From the NCBI RefSeq assembly GCF_016907715.1, contig NZ_JAFBCM010000001.1, positions 2,170,001 to 2,234,000 of the forward strand: 64,000 bases of DNA, given 5' to 3'. A program made the position numbers and the translations under genes. Each line of letters starts with the position of its first letter. The first letter of the stretch is position 1. The DNA is from Tenggerimyces flavus. Its GTDB lineage: Bacteria > Actinomycetota > Actinomycetes > Propionibacteriales > Actinopolymorphaceae. The notes below the pieces were generated by a model. It saw nothing but the letters and a program-made list of their open reading frames with translations. It was not told where the DNA came from and made no database searches. This document shows positions 42,701 to 51,139 of the stretch, one piece after another.

Positions 42701-43714
42701 TTGCGCGCACTGGTCTATCGGGGGCCGTGGGACATCGGCGTGGAGACGCGCCCGGATCCGGTGCCGGGCGCGGGCGAGGTCCTGCTCGAGGTACTGGCCA
42801 CCGGCATCTGTGGCTCGGATCTGCACGGTTTCACCGGCGAGAACGGCAGGCGCTTTCCCGAGCAGGTGATGGGCCACGAGACCGTCTGCCGGGTCGTGAG
42901 CGGCGACTACGCGGCCGGGGCGCTGGTCACTGTCAACCCGGTGTTGGCATGCGGCGAATGCGCTGCCTGCAAGGAAGGTCAGCAGCCCAGGTGCCGTACG
43001 AAACGCGTCATTGGTGTGGATCCGGCCATCTCCGCTGCCTTTGCGGAGCTTCTGGTGGCTCCCGCCGCCAACCTGGTCCCGTTGCGACCCGACCTGCCCC
43101 TCGAGCTCGGAGCGCTCGTCGAGCCCCTCGCCGTCGGCTCCCACGCGGTCGCGCGCGGTGAGGCGACGCCTGACGACGTCGTGCTCGTCGTGGGCGGCGG
43201 GCCGATCGGGCAGGCCTGCGCGCTCGCCGCGTCGCGCGCCGGCGTGGGGCGGCTGGCCGTGTCCGAGCCCGTTGCCGCCCGCCGCGCGCTGCTCGACGCG
43301 GTGGGCATCGCTTCGTTCGACCCCACCGACGGCGCGTGGCCGGACGTACTCCAGGCCGTCCTCGGGGATCTCCCCACGCTGGTCATCGACGCCGTCGGCT
43401 CCTCCCGTTCGCTGGCCGACGCCCTGACCGCCACCGACCTCGGCGGCCGTGTCGTGCTGGTCGGCATGCACACGCCGCAGCTCACCGTGCCCGCCTATGC
43501 GGTGAGCGTGGAGGAACGTACGGTCGTCGGCAGTTTCTGCTACACCGACGCCGAGTTCCGCGCCACCGCCGAGTGGGTCGGCACCGCGCCCGCGGCCATG
43601 CTGGACCGCCTCATCGAGGGCCGCGTCTCCCTTGACGAAGCGCCCGCCGCCCTCGACGCGCTCGCCAAGGGCGACCTCACCGCCAGCAAGGTCCTGATCC
43701 TCCCCAACACCTAG
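42701..43714 (+). CDS. Zinc-dependent MDR-family alcohol/polyol dehydrogenase
   Basis: The 337-residue enzyme has the medium-chain dehydrogenase fold. Catalytic zinc ligands are in TGICGSDLHGF and MGHETVCRV. The structural-zinc loop CGECAACKEGQQPRC carries its four Cys. A GALVEPLAVGSHAV block and the cofactor motif VVGGGPIGQACALAA follow. The threonine/sorbitol-dehydrogenase-like pattern suggests oxidation of a polyol or sugar. TTG 42701 is chosen because GAGGAG lies just upstream and the protein starts with the family's MRALVYRGP-like strand; TATGGT (42667-42672) is a likely -10. It is a single-gene unit ended by the palindrome at 43751. Confidence 0.88.
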   Translation: MRALVYRGPWDIGVETRPDPVPGAGEVLLEVLATGICGSDLHGFTGENGRRFPEQVMGHETVCRVVSGDYAAGALVTVNPVLACGECAACKEGQQPRCRTKRVIGVDPAISAAFAELLVAPAANLVPLRPDLPLELGALVEPLAVGSHAVARGEATPDDVVLVVGGGPIGQACALAASRAGVGRLAVSEPVAARRALLDAVGIASFDPTDGAWPDVLQAVLGDLPTLVIDAVGSSRSLADALTATDLGGRVVLVGMHTPQLTVPAYAVSVEERTVVGSFCYTDAEFRATAEWVGTAPAAMLDRLIEGRVSLDEAPAALDALAKGDLTASKVLILPNT

Positions 43715-43750
43715 ACCACCTAGACCGTGGTCGCCCCCAGCCCCTACTCC

Positions 43751-43818
43751 CTCACAAACTGTGGGGTTCTGGTAGCGACACGCCAGCGTGTCGCTACCAG
43801 AACCCCACAGTTTGTGAG
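43751..43818. repeat. Dispersed long palindrome, 33-bp perfect arms (copy 2)
   Basis: Arms at 43751-43783 and 43786-43818 are exact complements (starting CTCACAAACTGTGGGGTTCT) with a 2-nt centre. The same element is found at 44943-45010 and, diverged, at 8674-8723. It lies between convergent genes and could act as a two-way terminator. Confidence 0.85.
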
Positions 43819-43865
43819 GCCCCGGGCGGGTAGGGGCGTGGGTGCGAGCGTGGTGGGCAAGGTGG

Positions 43866-44831
43866 CTAGATGACATGGTCACGCTCGAGAGTCCAGCGGT
43901 CGAGTCGACGATCTCGTGCCAACCCGCGTTCGCGAGCCTGCTTGAGGCGATAGACGGTACGGCGCCGGAACTGTGCGAGGTCGGGTGCGGTGACTCGTAC
44001 GACTGTGAGGCCGTGCTGCTCGAGGACCTCCTCGCGAGCGTTGTCCGCAGTGTGATGCTCAAGCGTTCGGTGCTGTGCTCCGTCGTACTCGCCGACGAGT
44101 CCGGACTCGATGTCGAGGAGGTCGGGTATACCGAGCAGGACGCCGTCGCTCGAGCCGTAGACCGGCACGTTGACCTCCGGCAACGGTATGCCGGCGTCGA
44201 CTGCCCACGCAACACGGAACCGGCTTTCCGCGCATGATCGGGAACGCGAGTCGGCAAGAGCAACCGCACGGCGGGCTCGACGTACGCCGCGCCATCCAGT
44301 GTGCTCGGCGATGTAGTCAACAACGTCGTCGCGACCCACCAAGGTCTGCCGCAGCATCGCGTCAACGGCGGCGACTGCTTCTGACAGGTCAGGAGCTCTC
44401 CGTATGAGGTCGAAGGTCGTCCGGATCGCACCGAGGACGGGGATGCCGCTCACTACGTCAACCTCATCGTCGGCGAAGGCGCTACGGACGAAGACGATGC
44501 CGGCACGTGGACACATCTGCACCTGTGGTTGCAGGCAGATCGTGATGGGAAGCGTGGTCCCGTCTGGTGCGATCCCATCGAGATCGGAAGCGCCAAGGAG
44601 GTACGCGGCCGCCCAGCCCGCAAGTACCGTGCCTTCGAGGAGCAAGGTGGATGCGTCCTGAATGCGAACCAGGGGATCGTCTCGCGGACGGCCGAACCAC
44701 GAGTGAACGCCTTGATATCGGCGCTCCCATTGGGCGCTCTCCAGATCGTGCCGACTTCCTCCGTACTTCGCGGCACGCGATCTGGTCATCGGACATTGGA
44801 CTGCGTCGTCAGGCAAGGGCTGAACGGACAT
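43866..44831 (-). CDS. Actinobacterial unknown with DUF559/Vsr-like nuclease-fold C-terminus
   Basis: The 321-residue protein has an N-terminal half like AbiEi-type proteins that carry a winged helix plus C-terminal domain (RYQGVHSWFGRPRDDPL, VLAGWAAAYLLGASDLDG, IPVLGAIRTTFDLIRRAPDLSEAVAAVDAML). The C-terminal half resembles very-short-patch-repair/DUF559 nucleases (ESRFRVAWAVDAGIPLPE, GIPDLLDIESGLVGEYDGAQH, VLEQHGLTVVRVTAPDL). The PDLLD ... EYDG pair would be the metal-binding acids. Multiple copies per genome are typical in actinobacteria and the function is unknown. Almost identical long palindromes stand on both sides (43751 and 44943). Confidence 0.7.
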   Translation of the reverse strand: MSVQPLPDDAVQCPMTRSRAAKYGGSRHDLESAQWERRYQGVHSWFGRPRDDPLVRIQDASTLLLEGTVLAGWAAAYLLGASDLDGIAPDGTTLPITICLQPQVQMCPRAGIVFVRSAFADDEVDVVSGIPVLGAIRTTFDLIRRAPDLSEAVAAVDAMLRQTLVGRDDVVDYIAEHTGWRGVRRARRAVALADSRSRSCAESRFRVAWAVDAGIPLPEVNVPVYGSSDGVLLGIPDLLDIESGLVGEYDGAQHRTLEHHTADNAREEVLEQHGLTVVRVTAPDLAQFRRRTVYRLKQARERGLARDRRLDRWTLERDHVI

Positions 44832-44942
44832 ATGGCGAGTCTGTAGAGCGGTCCGACGAGTCGACGACCCTCAGCCACATCTGTGGAGAACTCTCCGATC
44901 CCATGGCATGTGGACGAAACCCAGCCCTCGGATCTCCGACCA

Positions 44943-45010
44943 CTCACAAACTGTGGGGTTCTGGTAGCGACACGCCGGCGTGTCGCTACCAGAACCCCAC
45001 AGTTCGTGAG
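44943..45010. repeat. Dispersed long palindrome (copy 3)
   Basis: Arms at 44943-44976 and 44977-45010 are complementary with a single mismatch. The left arm is identical to that at 43751 through CTCACAAACTGTGGGGTTCT and beyond. It lies 20 bp after the stop of the SLC13 gene and upstream of the nuclease-like gene. Confidence 0.85.
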
Positions 45011-45029
45011 GCGGGAGCTGGGGCTAGAG

Positions 45030-46286
45030 CTAGAGCCAGCCCGGCGCGACCAGAACGAGCCAGGTCAGCAACGGTCCGACGGCCACGATCACCGCGCCGT
45101 ACGCGAGCAGGCGCTTGTAGAACACCTGCCGATCCATGCCCTGCACGTTCGCCACCAGCAGCGCACCCGTCGTCGAGAACGGGCTGACGTCGACGATCGT
45201 CGACGACACCGACAGCGCCGCGATCAGGCCGACCGCGCCGAGCTCGCCCTGCAGCAGGAACGGCACCGCCAACGGGATCAACGCACCCAGGATCCCCACC
45301 GACGAGGCGAACGCCGACACCACGCCGCCGACGTAGCAGATCAGCAACGCGGCCAACAGGGGCGCACCGATCGCCGCGACGGACGTGCCGATGTAGTCGA
45401 TGGTCCCGATCTCCTGCAGCACCCCGACGTACGTCACCACACCGCCGATCAACAACACCGTCGACCAGGCGATCCGGTCGACCGCGCCGCGGTTGGCCTT
45501 CGGCGACGCCAGCGACAGCACCACGGCGACCGTCACCGCGACCAGACCCACGTCGAGGTCGAAGAACAACGCCAGCACGCACAGCACGAGAATCCCCGTG
45601 ACCGTGAGCGCCTGATGCCAGGTCAGCCGCAGGCTCGACTTCTCCTTCTCGGTCTCCTCGTCCTCCGCCGTCGCCACCCGCCGGAACAAGGGCAGCCCAC
45701 CGAACAGGCAGAAGACCACCACGGCCGCCGCCGTGTTGAACGCGAACGAGGACAGGAACAGCACGACGTCGTTCGACGGCAGCTTCGCGTCCGACACGAC
45801 CTCGTTCACGATCCCGCCCAGCACCGAGATCGGCGAGAACGCCCCCGCCTGCGTCCCGTGCGCGACCATCAGCCCGATCAGCAGGGCGTTGATGTCGTAC
45901 TGCTTGGCGAAACCGAAGGCGATCGGTGCCAGGATCGCCGCCACGGCCGGCGCCGGCGCACCGACCGCGGTCAGCAACGTCGCCAGGATGAACATCACGA
46001 ACGGGATCGCGACCAGTCGCCCGCGTACCAGGCGGATCGACACGCGCACCACCCAGTCGACGGTCCCGTTGTTCGTCGCGATCGCGAACAGGTACGTGAT
46101 GCCGACCAGCGTCACGAACAGTTTGCCGGGGAACGCGTCCAGGATCGTCCCGGTGTCCATGTTCGCGGCCAAGGTGCCCACGAGGAACGCACCCACGAGC
46201 GCGAGCGCGCCGAGGTTCACCGGGAGAACGGTCGCGATGACGAACATCGCCACCAGGACGAGGATGGAGATATGCTCAGCGGACAT
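45030..46286 (-). CDS. SLC13/MatC-type dicarboxylate carrier
   Basis: The 418-residue integral membrane protein has about 11 hydrophobic segments and the MatC/SLC13 pattern: FVIATVLPVNLGALALVGAFLVG, MDTGTILDAFPGKLFVTLVGITYLFAIATNNGT, HGTQAGAFSPISVLGGIVN and the repeat-end SSTIVDVSPFSTTGAL. Members take up malonate, malate or other C2-C4 acids with a cation. It is the last gene of a three-gene minus-strand operon, 27 bp behind the FAD/Fe-S dehydrogenase, so glycolate, lactate or a related 2-hydroxyacid is a plausible substrate. Confidence 0.88.
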   Translation of the reverse strand: MSAEHISILVLVAMFVIATVLPVNLGALALVGAFLVGTLAANMDTGTILDAFPGKLFVTLVGITYLFAIATNNGTVDWVVRVSIRLVRGRLVAIPFVMFILATLLTAVGAPAPAVAAILAPIAFGFAKQYDINALLIGLMVAHGTQAGAFSPISVLGGIVNEVVSDAKLPSNDVVLFLSSFAFNTAAAVVVFCLFGGLPLFRRVATAEDEETEKEKSSLRLTWHQALTVTGILVLCVLALFFDLDVGLVAVTVAVVLSLASPKANRGAVDRIAWSTVLLIGGVVTYVGVLQEIGTIDYIGTSVAAIGAPLLAALLICYVGGVVSAFASSVGILGALIPLAVPFLLQGELGAVGLIAALSVSSTIVDVSPFSTTGALLVANVQGMDRQVFYKRLLAYGAVIVAVGPLLTWLVLVAPGWL

Positions 46287-46313
46287 GGCGCCAACCTCCC
46301 CGAAGGTCTGTGA

Positions 46314-49145
46314 CTAGTCCAATAAGGCCGAACGAACGAGTTGGACCGGATGACTGGCCGTACGACCAGCGCCGTGCGCTATCTGTTGACGACACGAGAC
46401 CCCGGTGGCGGCGACCAGCGTGTCGGGAGGTTCGGCGGTCAGCGCGGGGAACAGGCGCAGGCCACCGATCTTCATGGACAGCTCGTAGTGCTCCGACTCG
46501 AATCCGAACGAGCCGGCCATGCCACAACACCCGGCGTCCAGCTCGACCACCTCGGCGCCGGGAATGCGTTCGAGCAGCGAACGCGTCGCCGCCGTTCCGA
46601 CGACCGCCTTCTCGTGGCAGTGGCCGTGCAGAACGATCCGCCGGCCGCTGACGGGTGAGTCCGCGGCCAACGGGAGCGCGCCGTCCTCCATCGCGGAGAG
46701 CAACACCTCGGGAACGAGCTTCGCCGCCTCGGCCAACCGAGGCACGCGTGAGTCGTCGGGCAGCAAACTCGCGTACTCGTCCCGCAGTGTCAACAGGCAC
46801 GAGGGTTCGACGCCGACGATCGGTAGGTTTCGTTCGACGTACGGCCACAAGGTGTCAACCATGCCTTGCGCATGGGCCTTCGCCTGCCGGAGCAGGCCCT
46901 TGGAGATGCTCGACCGGCCGCAACAGCCGTTTCCCACCAGGCGAACGGCGAAGCCGGCCCGCTCGAGCAGCTCCACCGCGGCGCGGCCGATGCCGGGCTC
47001 GGAGTACGTCGTGAACGAGTCCGCGAGCAGCACGACCTCGCCCCGCTCGGCGCTGGCCGGAGCCGCGCGGCGACGGAACCAGCGCTGCAGGTTGCGTCGC
47101 TCGAACCGCGGCAGCGGACGGTTCCGCGAGATCCCCAACCAGCGATCCAGCGCCGCCCGAATCGGGCGCCAGCGAAGCGATGCGTTGGCCAACGGCGCGA
47201 ACGTCGAGCCGAGCCGGTTGAGCGTACGGATCGCGCCGAACACCCGGGACCGCAACGGCGTCCCGTGCAGCTCGTGTCGCTGCGACAGGGCCTCGCTCTT
47301 CATCGACGCCATGTCGACACCGAGCGGGCACTCCGACTTGCAGGCCTTGCATTCCAAGCAGAGATCGAGAATCTCGTGCAGTCGGTCGTCGCCGAGGGCC
47401 GCACGTGGGTCGGGTGAGGAGAGCGCCTTGACCAACGCGTTCGCCCGGCCGCGCGTTGAGTGCTCCTCCTCGCGCGTCGCCATGTACGAAGGGCACATCA
47501 CGCCGGAGTCGTCCTTGCGGCAGACGCCGATGTTCATGCACCGATCGGCGGCCCCGTGCAGTCCGCTCGTGGACGCGAAGCTCAACTGGGTCGGGATCTT
47601 CGGTGCTGGTGGCAACGCCGGATCACGCAGATGCTCGGTCAGCTCGGGTGCGTCGACGATCTTCCCCGGGTTCAGCCGGTTGTCGGGATCGAACAGCCGC
47701 TTGACCTCGCGCATGGCCTCGTACAGCTCGGGCCCGAACTGCTTGCGGTTGAACGCCGACCGCACCAGCCCGTCGCCGTGCTCGCTGGAGTTCACGCCGC
47801 CGTACCGCATCGCCAGCTCGGCGATCTCCTCGGCGACGGCACGAAGCTTCGTCACCTCGCCCGCCTGCCGGAGGTCGACGAACGGGCGGATGTGCAGGCA
47901 GCCGACCGAGCAGTGCCCGTAGAATCCGGCTTCCATCCCGTACCTGTTGAGGATCGCGGCGAAGTCCTCGACGTACGGCACCAGCACGTCCGGCGGAACG
48001 GCCGTGTCTTCGACGAACGCGAGCGGCCGCCGGGTACCGACGCTCGCCGCCATCAGCAGCCCGAGGCTGGCCCGCCGCACCTTCAGTACGGACGCCTGCT
48101 GCTCGGCCGTGACCGCCCGCAGCGTGTGGTAGCCATGCTTGTTCGCCGCCCAGGTCGTGGCCAGCTCCTCAACCCGGCCGGCGACTTCGGCCTGCGAGTC
48201 GCCGAAGAACTCGACGAACAGCAACGCCGCGGGAGTGCCCTGCAGGATCGTGCCGAGCGACGCGTACTCCAGCCGCTGGTACGACAGCTCGAGGATCGTC
48301 GAGTCGATCAGCTCGACCGACGCGGCGTCGAACGCCAGCGCGTCGGTCGTGGCAGCGATCGCCGCCGGTGTGGAGGAGAAGTGCCCGACCGCGATCGCCC
48401 GCGCGGTGGGCCGCGGCACCAGCCCCACTTCAGCTTCGGTGACGATCGCGAGCGTGCCCTCGGATCCGACGACCAGCTTGGTCAGATCGCCGGCAGCGCG
48501 GTCGAGCCGGTAGCCACCGGAGTGTCGCCAGAACGGCGGAAACCCCGCCAGGGCAGCCTCGTGCCGGCGCAGGATGTCGGCGACACCGGCGCTGAGCGGG
48601 TCGTCCCCGCCGGGGGCAAGGTGAGCTTGACGGCCGTCGGCGAGCACCACGTCGAGCGCCCGTACGTGGTCGATCGTCGAGCCGTACCGCACCGAGTGAC
48701 TGCCGGCGGAGTTGTTGCCGATCATGCCGCCGATCGTTGCCCGGTTGCTCGTCGACGTGTCTGGGCCGAACGTCAGGCCGACCTTGCGGGCATGCCGGTT
48801 CAGCTGATCCTGGACGACGCCGGGCTGGACGAGCGCGGTCCCGGCGTCGGCGTCGACCGACAGCACCTGGTTCAGATGTCGGGAGAAGTCGACGACGATC
48901 GCCCGCCCGACCGTCTGCCCGGCGAGGCTCGTCCCGGCGCCGCGCGGCAGGACTGGCACGCCCCGCTCGCCGGCGACCTGCACAATGCGCTGGACATCCC
49001 TTGTGTGCTTGGGGAAAGCGACAGCCAGTGGTTCGATCGCGTACATGCTGGCGTCGGACGAGTACAGATGCAGCGTGAACGGGTCGACGCGCACCTCTCC
49101 CTCGAGCGCGGCCGCAAGCGCGGTCTGGATGCGCTCCGAGCTCAT
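46314..49145 (-). CDS. FAD-linked dehydrogenase with Fe-S CCG domains (GlcD-GlcF type fusion)
   Basis: The 943-residue enzyme has a PCMH-type FAD domain (residues about 35-215; VPVLPRGAGTSLAGQTVGRAIVVDFSRHLNQVL, FGPDTSTSNRATIGGMIGNNSAGSHSVRYG) and an FAD-oxidase C domain (to about 500; GHCSVGCLHIRP, GVNSSEHGDGLVRSAF). Ferredoxin-like 4Fe-4S motifs follow (CLECKACKSECP and the block from CMNIGVC), then two CCG domains (GNGCCGRSSISKG, LDAGCCGMAGSFG). The layout joins GlcD and GlcF, as in D-lactate or D-2-hydroxyglutarate dehydrogenases that pass electrons to quinone. It overlaps the aminotransferase gene by 4 bp. Confidence 0.92.
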   Translation of the reverse strand: MSSERIQTALAAALEGEVRVDPFTLHLYSSDASMYAIEPLAVAFPKHTRDVQRIVQVAGERGVPVLPRGAGTSLAGQTVGRAIVVDFSRHLNQVLSVDADAGTALVQPGVVQDQLNRHARKVGLTFGPDTSTSNRATIGGMIGNNSAGSHSVRYGSTIDHVRALDVVLADGRQAHLAPGGDDPLSAGVADILRRHEAALAGFPPFWRHSGGYRLDRAAGDLTKLVVGSEGTLAIVTEAEVGLVPRPTARAIAVGHFSSTPAAIAATTDALAFDAASVELIDSTILELSYQRLEYASLGTILQGTPAALLFVEFFGDSQAEVAGRVEELATTWAANKHGYHTLRAVTAEQQASVLKVRRASLGLLMAASVGTRRPLAFVEDTAVPPDVLVPYVEDFAAILNRYGMEAGFYGHCSVGCLHIRPFVDLRQAGEVTKLRAVAEEIAELAMRYGGVNSSEHGDGLVRSAFNRKQFGPELYEAMREVKRLFDPDNRLNPGKIVDAPELTEHLRDPALPPAPKIPTQLSFASTSGLHGAADRCMNIGVCRKDDSGVMCPSYMATREEEHSTRGRANALVKALSSPDPRAALGDDRLHEILDLCLECKACKSECPLGVDMASMKSEALSQRHELHGTPLRSRVFGAIRTLNRLGSTFAPLANASLRWRPIRAALDRWLGISRNRPLPRFERRNLQRWFRRRAAPASAERGEVVLLADSFTTYSEPGIGRAAVELLERAGFAVRLVGNGCCGRSSISKGLLRQAKAHAQGMVDTLWPYVERNLPIVGVEPSCLLTLRDEYASLLPDDSRVPRLAEAAKLVPEVLLSAMEDGALPLAADSPVSGRRIVLHGHCHEKAVVGTAATRSLLERIPGAEVVELDAGCCGMAGSFGFESEHYELSMKIGGLRLFPALTAEPPDTLVAATGVSCRQQIAHGAGRTASHPVQLVRSALLD

Positions 49146-50284
49146 GCGAGGGAGTCCAGCGCCGCGTCGAGTCCGCCCTTCTCGATGGGTACGCCGGCCG
49201 CCGTCAAGCCCAGCTGGACACCAGCCAACGTGCCCGCGAGCGTGAGGTCGTTGAGGTCGCCGAGATGCCCGATCCGGAACACTCGCCCGGCCAGCCTGCC
49301 GAGTCCCGTGCCGAGCGACAGGTCGTACCGGTCGAGGATCAGCTCTCGCACGGCATCGGCGTCGTGCGGCTCAGGCACGACGATCGCGGTGAGCGAGCTC
49401 GAGTACTCCCGCTCGTCCGCGCAGAGCACCTCCAGCCCCCAACCCCGCACGGCCCGGCGCGTCGCCTCCGCGTGCCGGTCGTGGCGGGCGAACACGTTCG
49501 GCAGACCCTCGTCGAGCAGCAGATCGAGCGCGACCTGCAACCCGTACAGGAGATTCGTCGGCGGCGTGTACGGGAAGAAGCCCCGCTCGTTCGCCTGCAG
49601 GATCGGGCCCCAATCCCAATAGGCACGGGGCAAACGCCCCTGCTCGCGCGCGGCGAGAGCCTTCGCGCTCACCGCGTTCAGGCCGAGGCCGGGCGGCAGC
49701 ATGAGCCCCTTCTGCGAGCACCCGACCGTGACGTCCACGCCCCACTCGTCGTGCCGGTAGTCCATCGAGCCGAGCGACGAGATCGTGTCGACCATCAACA
49801 GCGCCGGATGATCCGCCATCGCCGCACGAACCTCCGGGATGCGGCTGCGCACGCCGGTCGACGTCTCGTTGTGGACGACCATGACGGCCTTCGTGTCGTC
49901 CCGAAGATGGTCGGCGACCAACGACGGGTCGGCGCCGTGCCGCCAGTCACCCGGAACGAAGTCGACCTGCAAGCCGAGGTTGACGGCCAGATCGCGCCAT
50001 AGGGTGGCGAAGTGGCCGGTCTCGAACGCGAGCACGCGGTCCCCGGGCGACAGGGTGTTCACGAGCGCGGCCTCCCACGCCCCCGTACCCGACGACGGGT
50101 AGACGACCACCGGCCCGGCCGTCTGGAAGATCGACTTCAGCCGGTCGAGGACGTCGAGCGCGAGTGAAGCGAACTCCGGACCGCGGTGGTCGATCGTCGG
50201 CCGGGACAGCGCGCGCAGCACGCGTTCCGGCACGTTCGTGGGCCCAGGGATCTGCAGGAAGTGTCGTCCACTGCGCGTCGTCAC
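49142..50284 (-). CDS. Alanine/serine-glyoxylate aminotransferase family protein
   Basis: The 380-residue PLP class V aminotransferase has LQIPGPTNVPERVLRAL at its N-terminus, YPSSGTGAWEAALVNTL, VHNETSTGVRSRIPEV, VDTISSLGSMDYR and the Schiff-base Lys in GCSQKGLMLPPGLG. Family members turn glyoxylate into glycine with Ser or Ala as donor. GTG 50284 is chosen because GGAGG lies just upstream. The downstream FAD/Fe-S dehydrogenase and SLC13 carrier make a module for 2-hydroxyacid to glyoxylate to glycine. The divergent IclR gene likely controls it. Confidence 0.93.
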   Translation of the reverse strand: MTTRSGRHFLQIPGPTNVPERVLRALSRPTIDHRGPEFASLALDVLDRLKSIFQTAGPVVVYPSSGTGAWEAALVNTLSPGDRVLAFETGHFATLWRDLAVNLGLQVDFVPGDWRHGADPSLVADHLRDDTKAVMVVHNETSTGVRSRIPEVRAAMADHPALLMVDTISSLGSMDYRHDEWGVDVTVGCSQKGLMLPPGLGLNAVSAKALAAREQGRLPRAYWDWGPILQANERGFFPYTPPTNLLYGLQVALDLLLDEGLPNVFARHDRHAEATRRAVRGWGLEVLCADEREYSSSLTAIVVPEPHDADAVRELILDRYDLSLGTGLGRLAGRVFRIGHLGDLNDLTLAGTLAGVQLGLTAAGVPIEKGGLDAALDSLA

Positions 50285-50317
50285 CAGACCATCCTCCCGG
50301 TCGGCTGGCCGTTCGTT

Positions 50318-50328
50318 CCGTTTTACGG
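50318..50328. promoter_or_regulatory. Candidate IclR operator in the divergent gap
   Basis: The inverted repeat CCGTTTTACGG sits between the aminotransferase and IclR starts, and the hexamer TTCCGT appears twice around it (near 50316 and 50336). IclR proteins usually bind such short palindromes in divergent promoters. Confidence 0.35.
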
Positions 50329-50389
50329 CACAATGTTCCGTGGGGCGGTACGGCGGATCGTAGGAGTCGGTCGTGCGAGGAGTCAAGGC

Positions 50390-51139
50390 ATGCAGAACGT
50401 TCTGAACACTCTCCGCGTCCTCGAAGAGGTCGCGACCCGGCAGCCCGTGGGCGTCGGTGAGCTGGCCCGCGTGCTCGGGATGCCCAAGAGCAGCACCCAG
50501 CGCGCGCTACACACGCTGAACACCGCGGGCTGGATCCGGCAGGCCCGCGGCGAGGTGACGCGGTGGGTGCTGACCACCCGCGCGCTCGACGTCGGCCGGC
50601 ACGCGACCGAGGAGCTCTCGCTGCGCGACGCCGGCATGCCGGTGCTGGAGGAGCTGCGCGCGCGGACCGAGGAGACGATCCACCTGATGGTCCCCGAGGG
50701 CGACAAGGTCGTGCTGATCGAGCGGCTGCAGACGCCCAAGGCCGTACGCATCGTGCTGCCGCTCGGGATCAACCTCCCGTTGCACGCCTCGGCGAACGGC
50801 AAGGCGGTGCTGGCGCACATGCAGCCCGCGTACATCGACCGGCTGATGCGGACGCCCCTCCCCGGCTACACGCACACGACGATCACATCGAACGAGCGGT
50901 TGCAGGGAGAGCTGGCCGCGATCCGGCGGCGCGGGTACGCGACGAACAGCGGCGAGTGGCGCTCCGATGTGGCCGCGGTCGCGGCGGCGGTGCTCGACTC
51001 CGACGGCGTGCCGGTCGCGAGCCTGTCGATCTCGACGCCGCGGACCCGGATGCCGGAGGAGCTGGTGCCGACGTACGGCCGGCACGTCAAGGCGGCGGCG
51101 TTGGCGCTGGCCGCTCGGCTGGGGTACGCGCGTGAGTGA
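50390..51139 (+). CDS. IclR-family transcriptional regulator
   Basis: The 249-residue regulator has an N-terminal winged HTH (ALNTLRVLEEVA-like start, VGVGELARVLGMPKSSTQRALHTL) and a C-terminal GAF-like effector domain (ETIHLMVPEGDKVVLIERLQTP, LPLHASANGKAVLAHM, GYATNSGEWRSDVAAVAAAVLDSDGVPVASLSIS). GAGGAG precedes ATG 50390. It is divergent from the glyoxylate/2-hydroxyacid operon and probably responds to a small organic acid such as glyoxylate. Its stop lies inside the start of the reductase-deaminase gene. Confidence 0.94.
   Translation: MQNVLNTLRVLEEVATRQPVGVGELARVLGMPKSSTQRALHTLNTAGWIRQARGEVTRWVLTTRALDVGRHATEELSLRDAGMPVLEELRARTEETIHLMVPEGDKVVLIERLQTPKAVRIVLPLGINLPLHASANGKAVLAHMQPAYIDRLMRTPLPGYTHTTITSNERLQGELAAIRRRGYATNSGEWRSDVAAVAAAVLDSDGVPVASLSISTPRTRMPEELVPTYGRHVKAAALALAARLGYARE

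Noticed and set aside
44883-46313. 476-codon plus-strand frame opposite the SLC13 gene
   Set aside because: Highly Arg/Gln/His-rich with no domain, and antisense to a clear membrane carrier.
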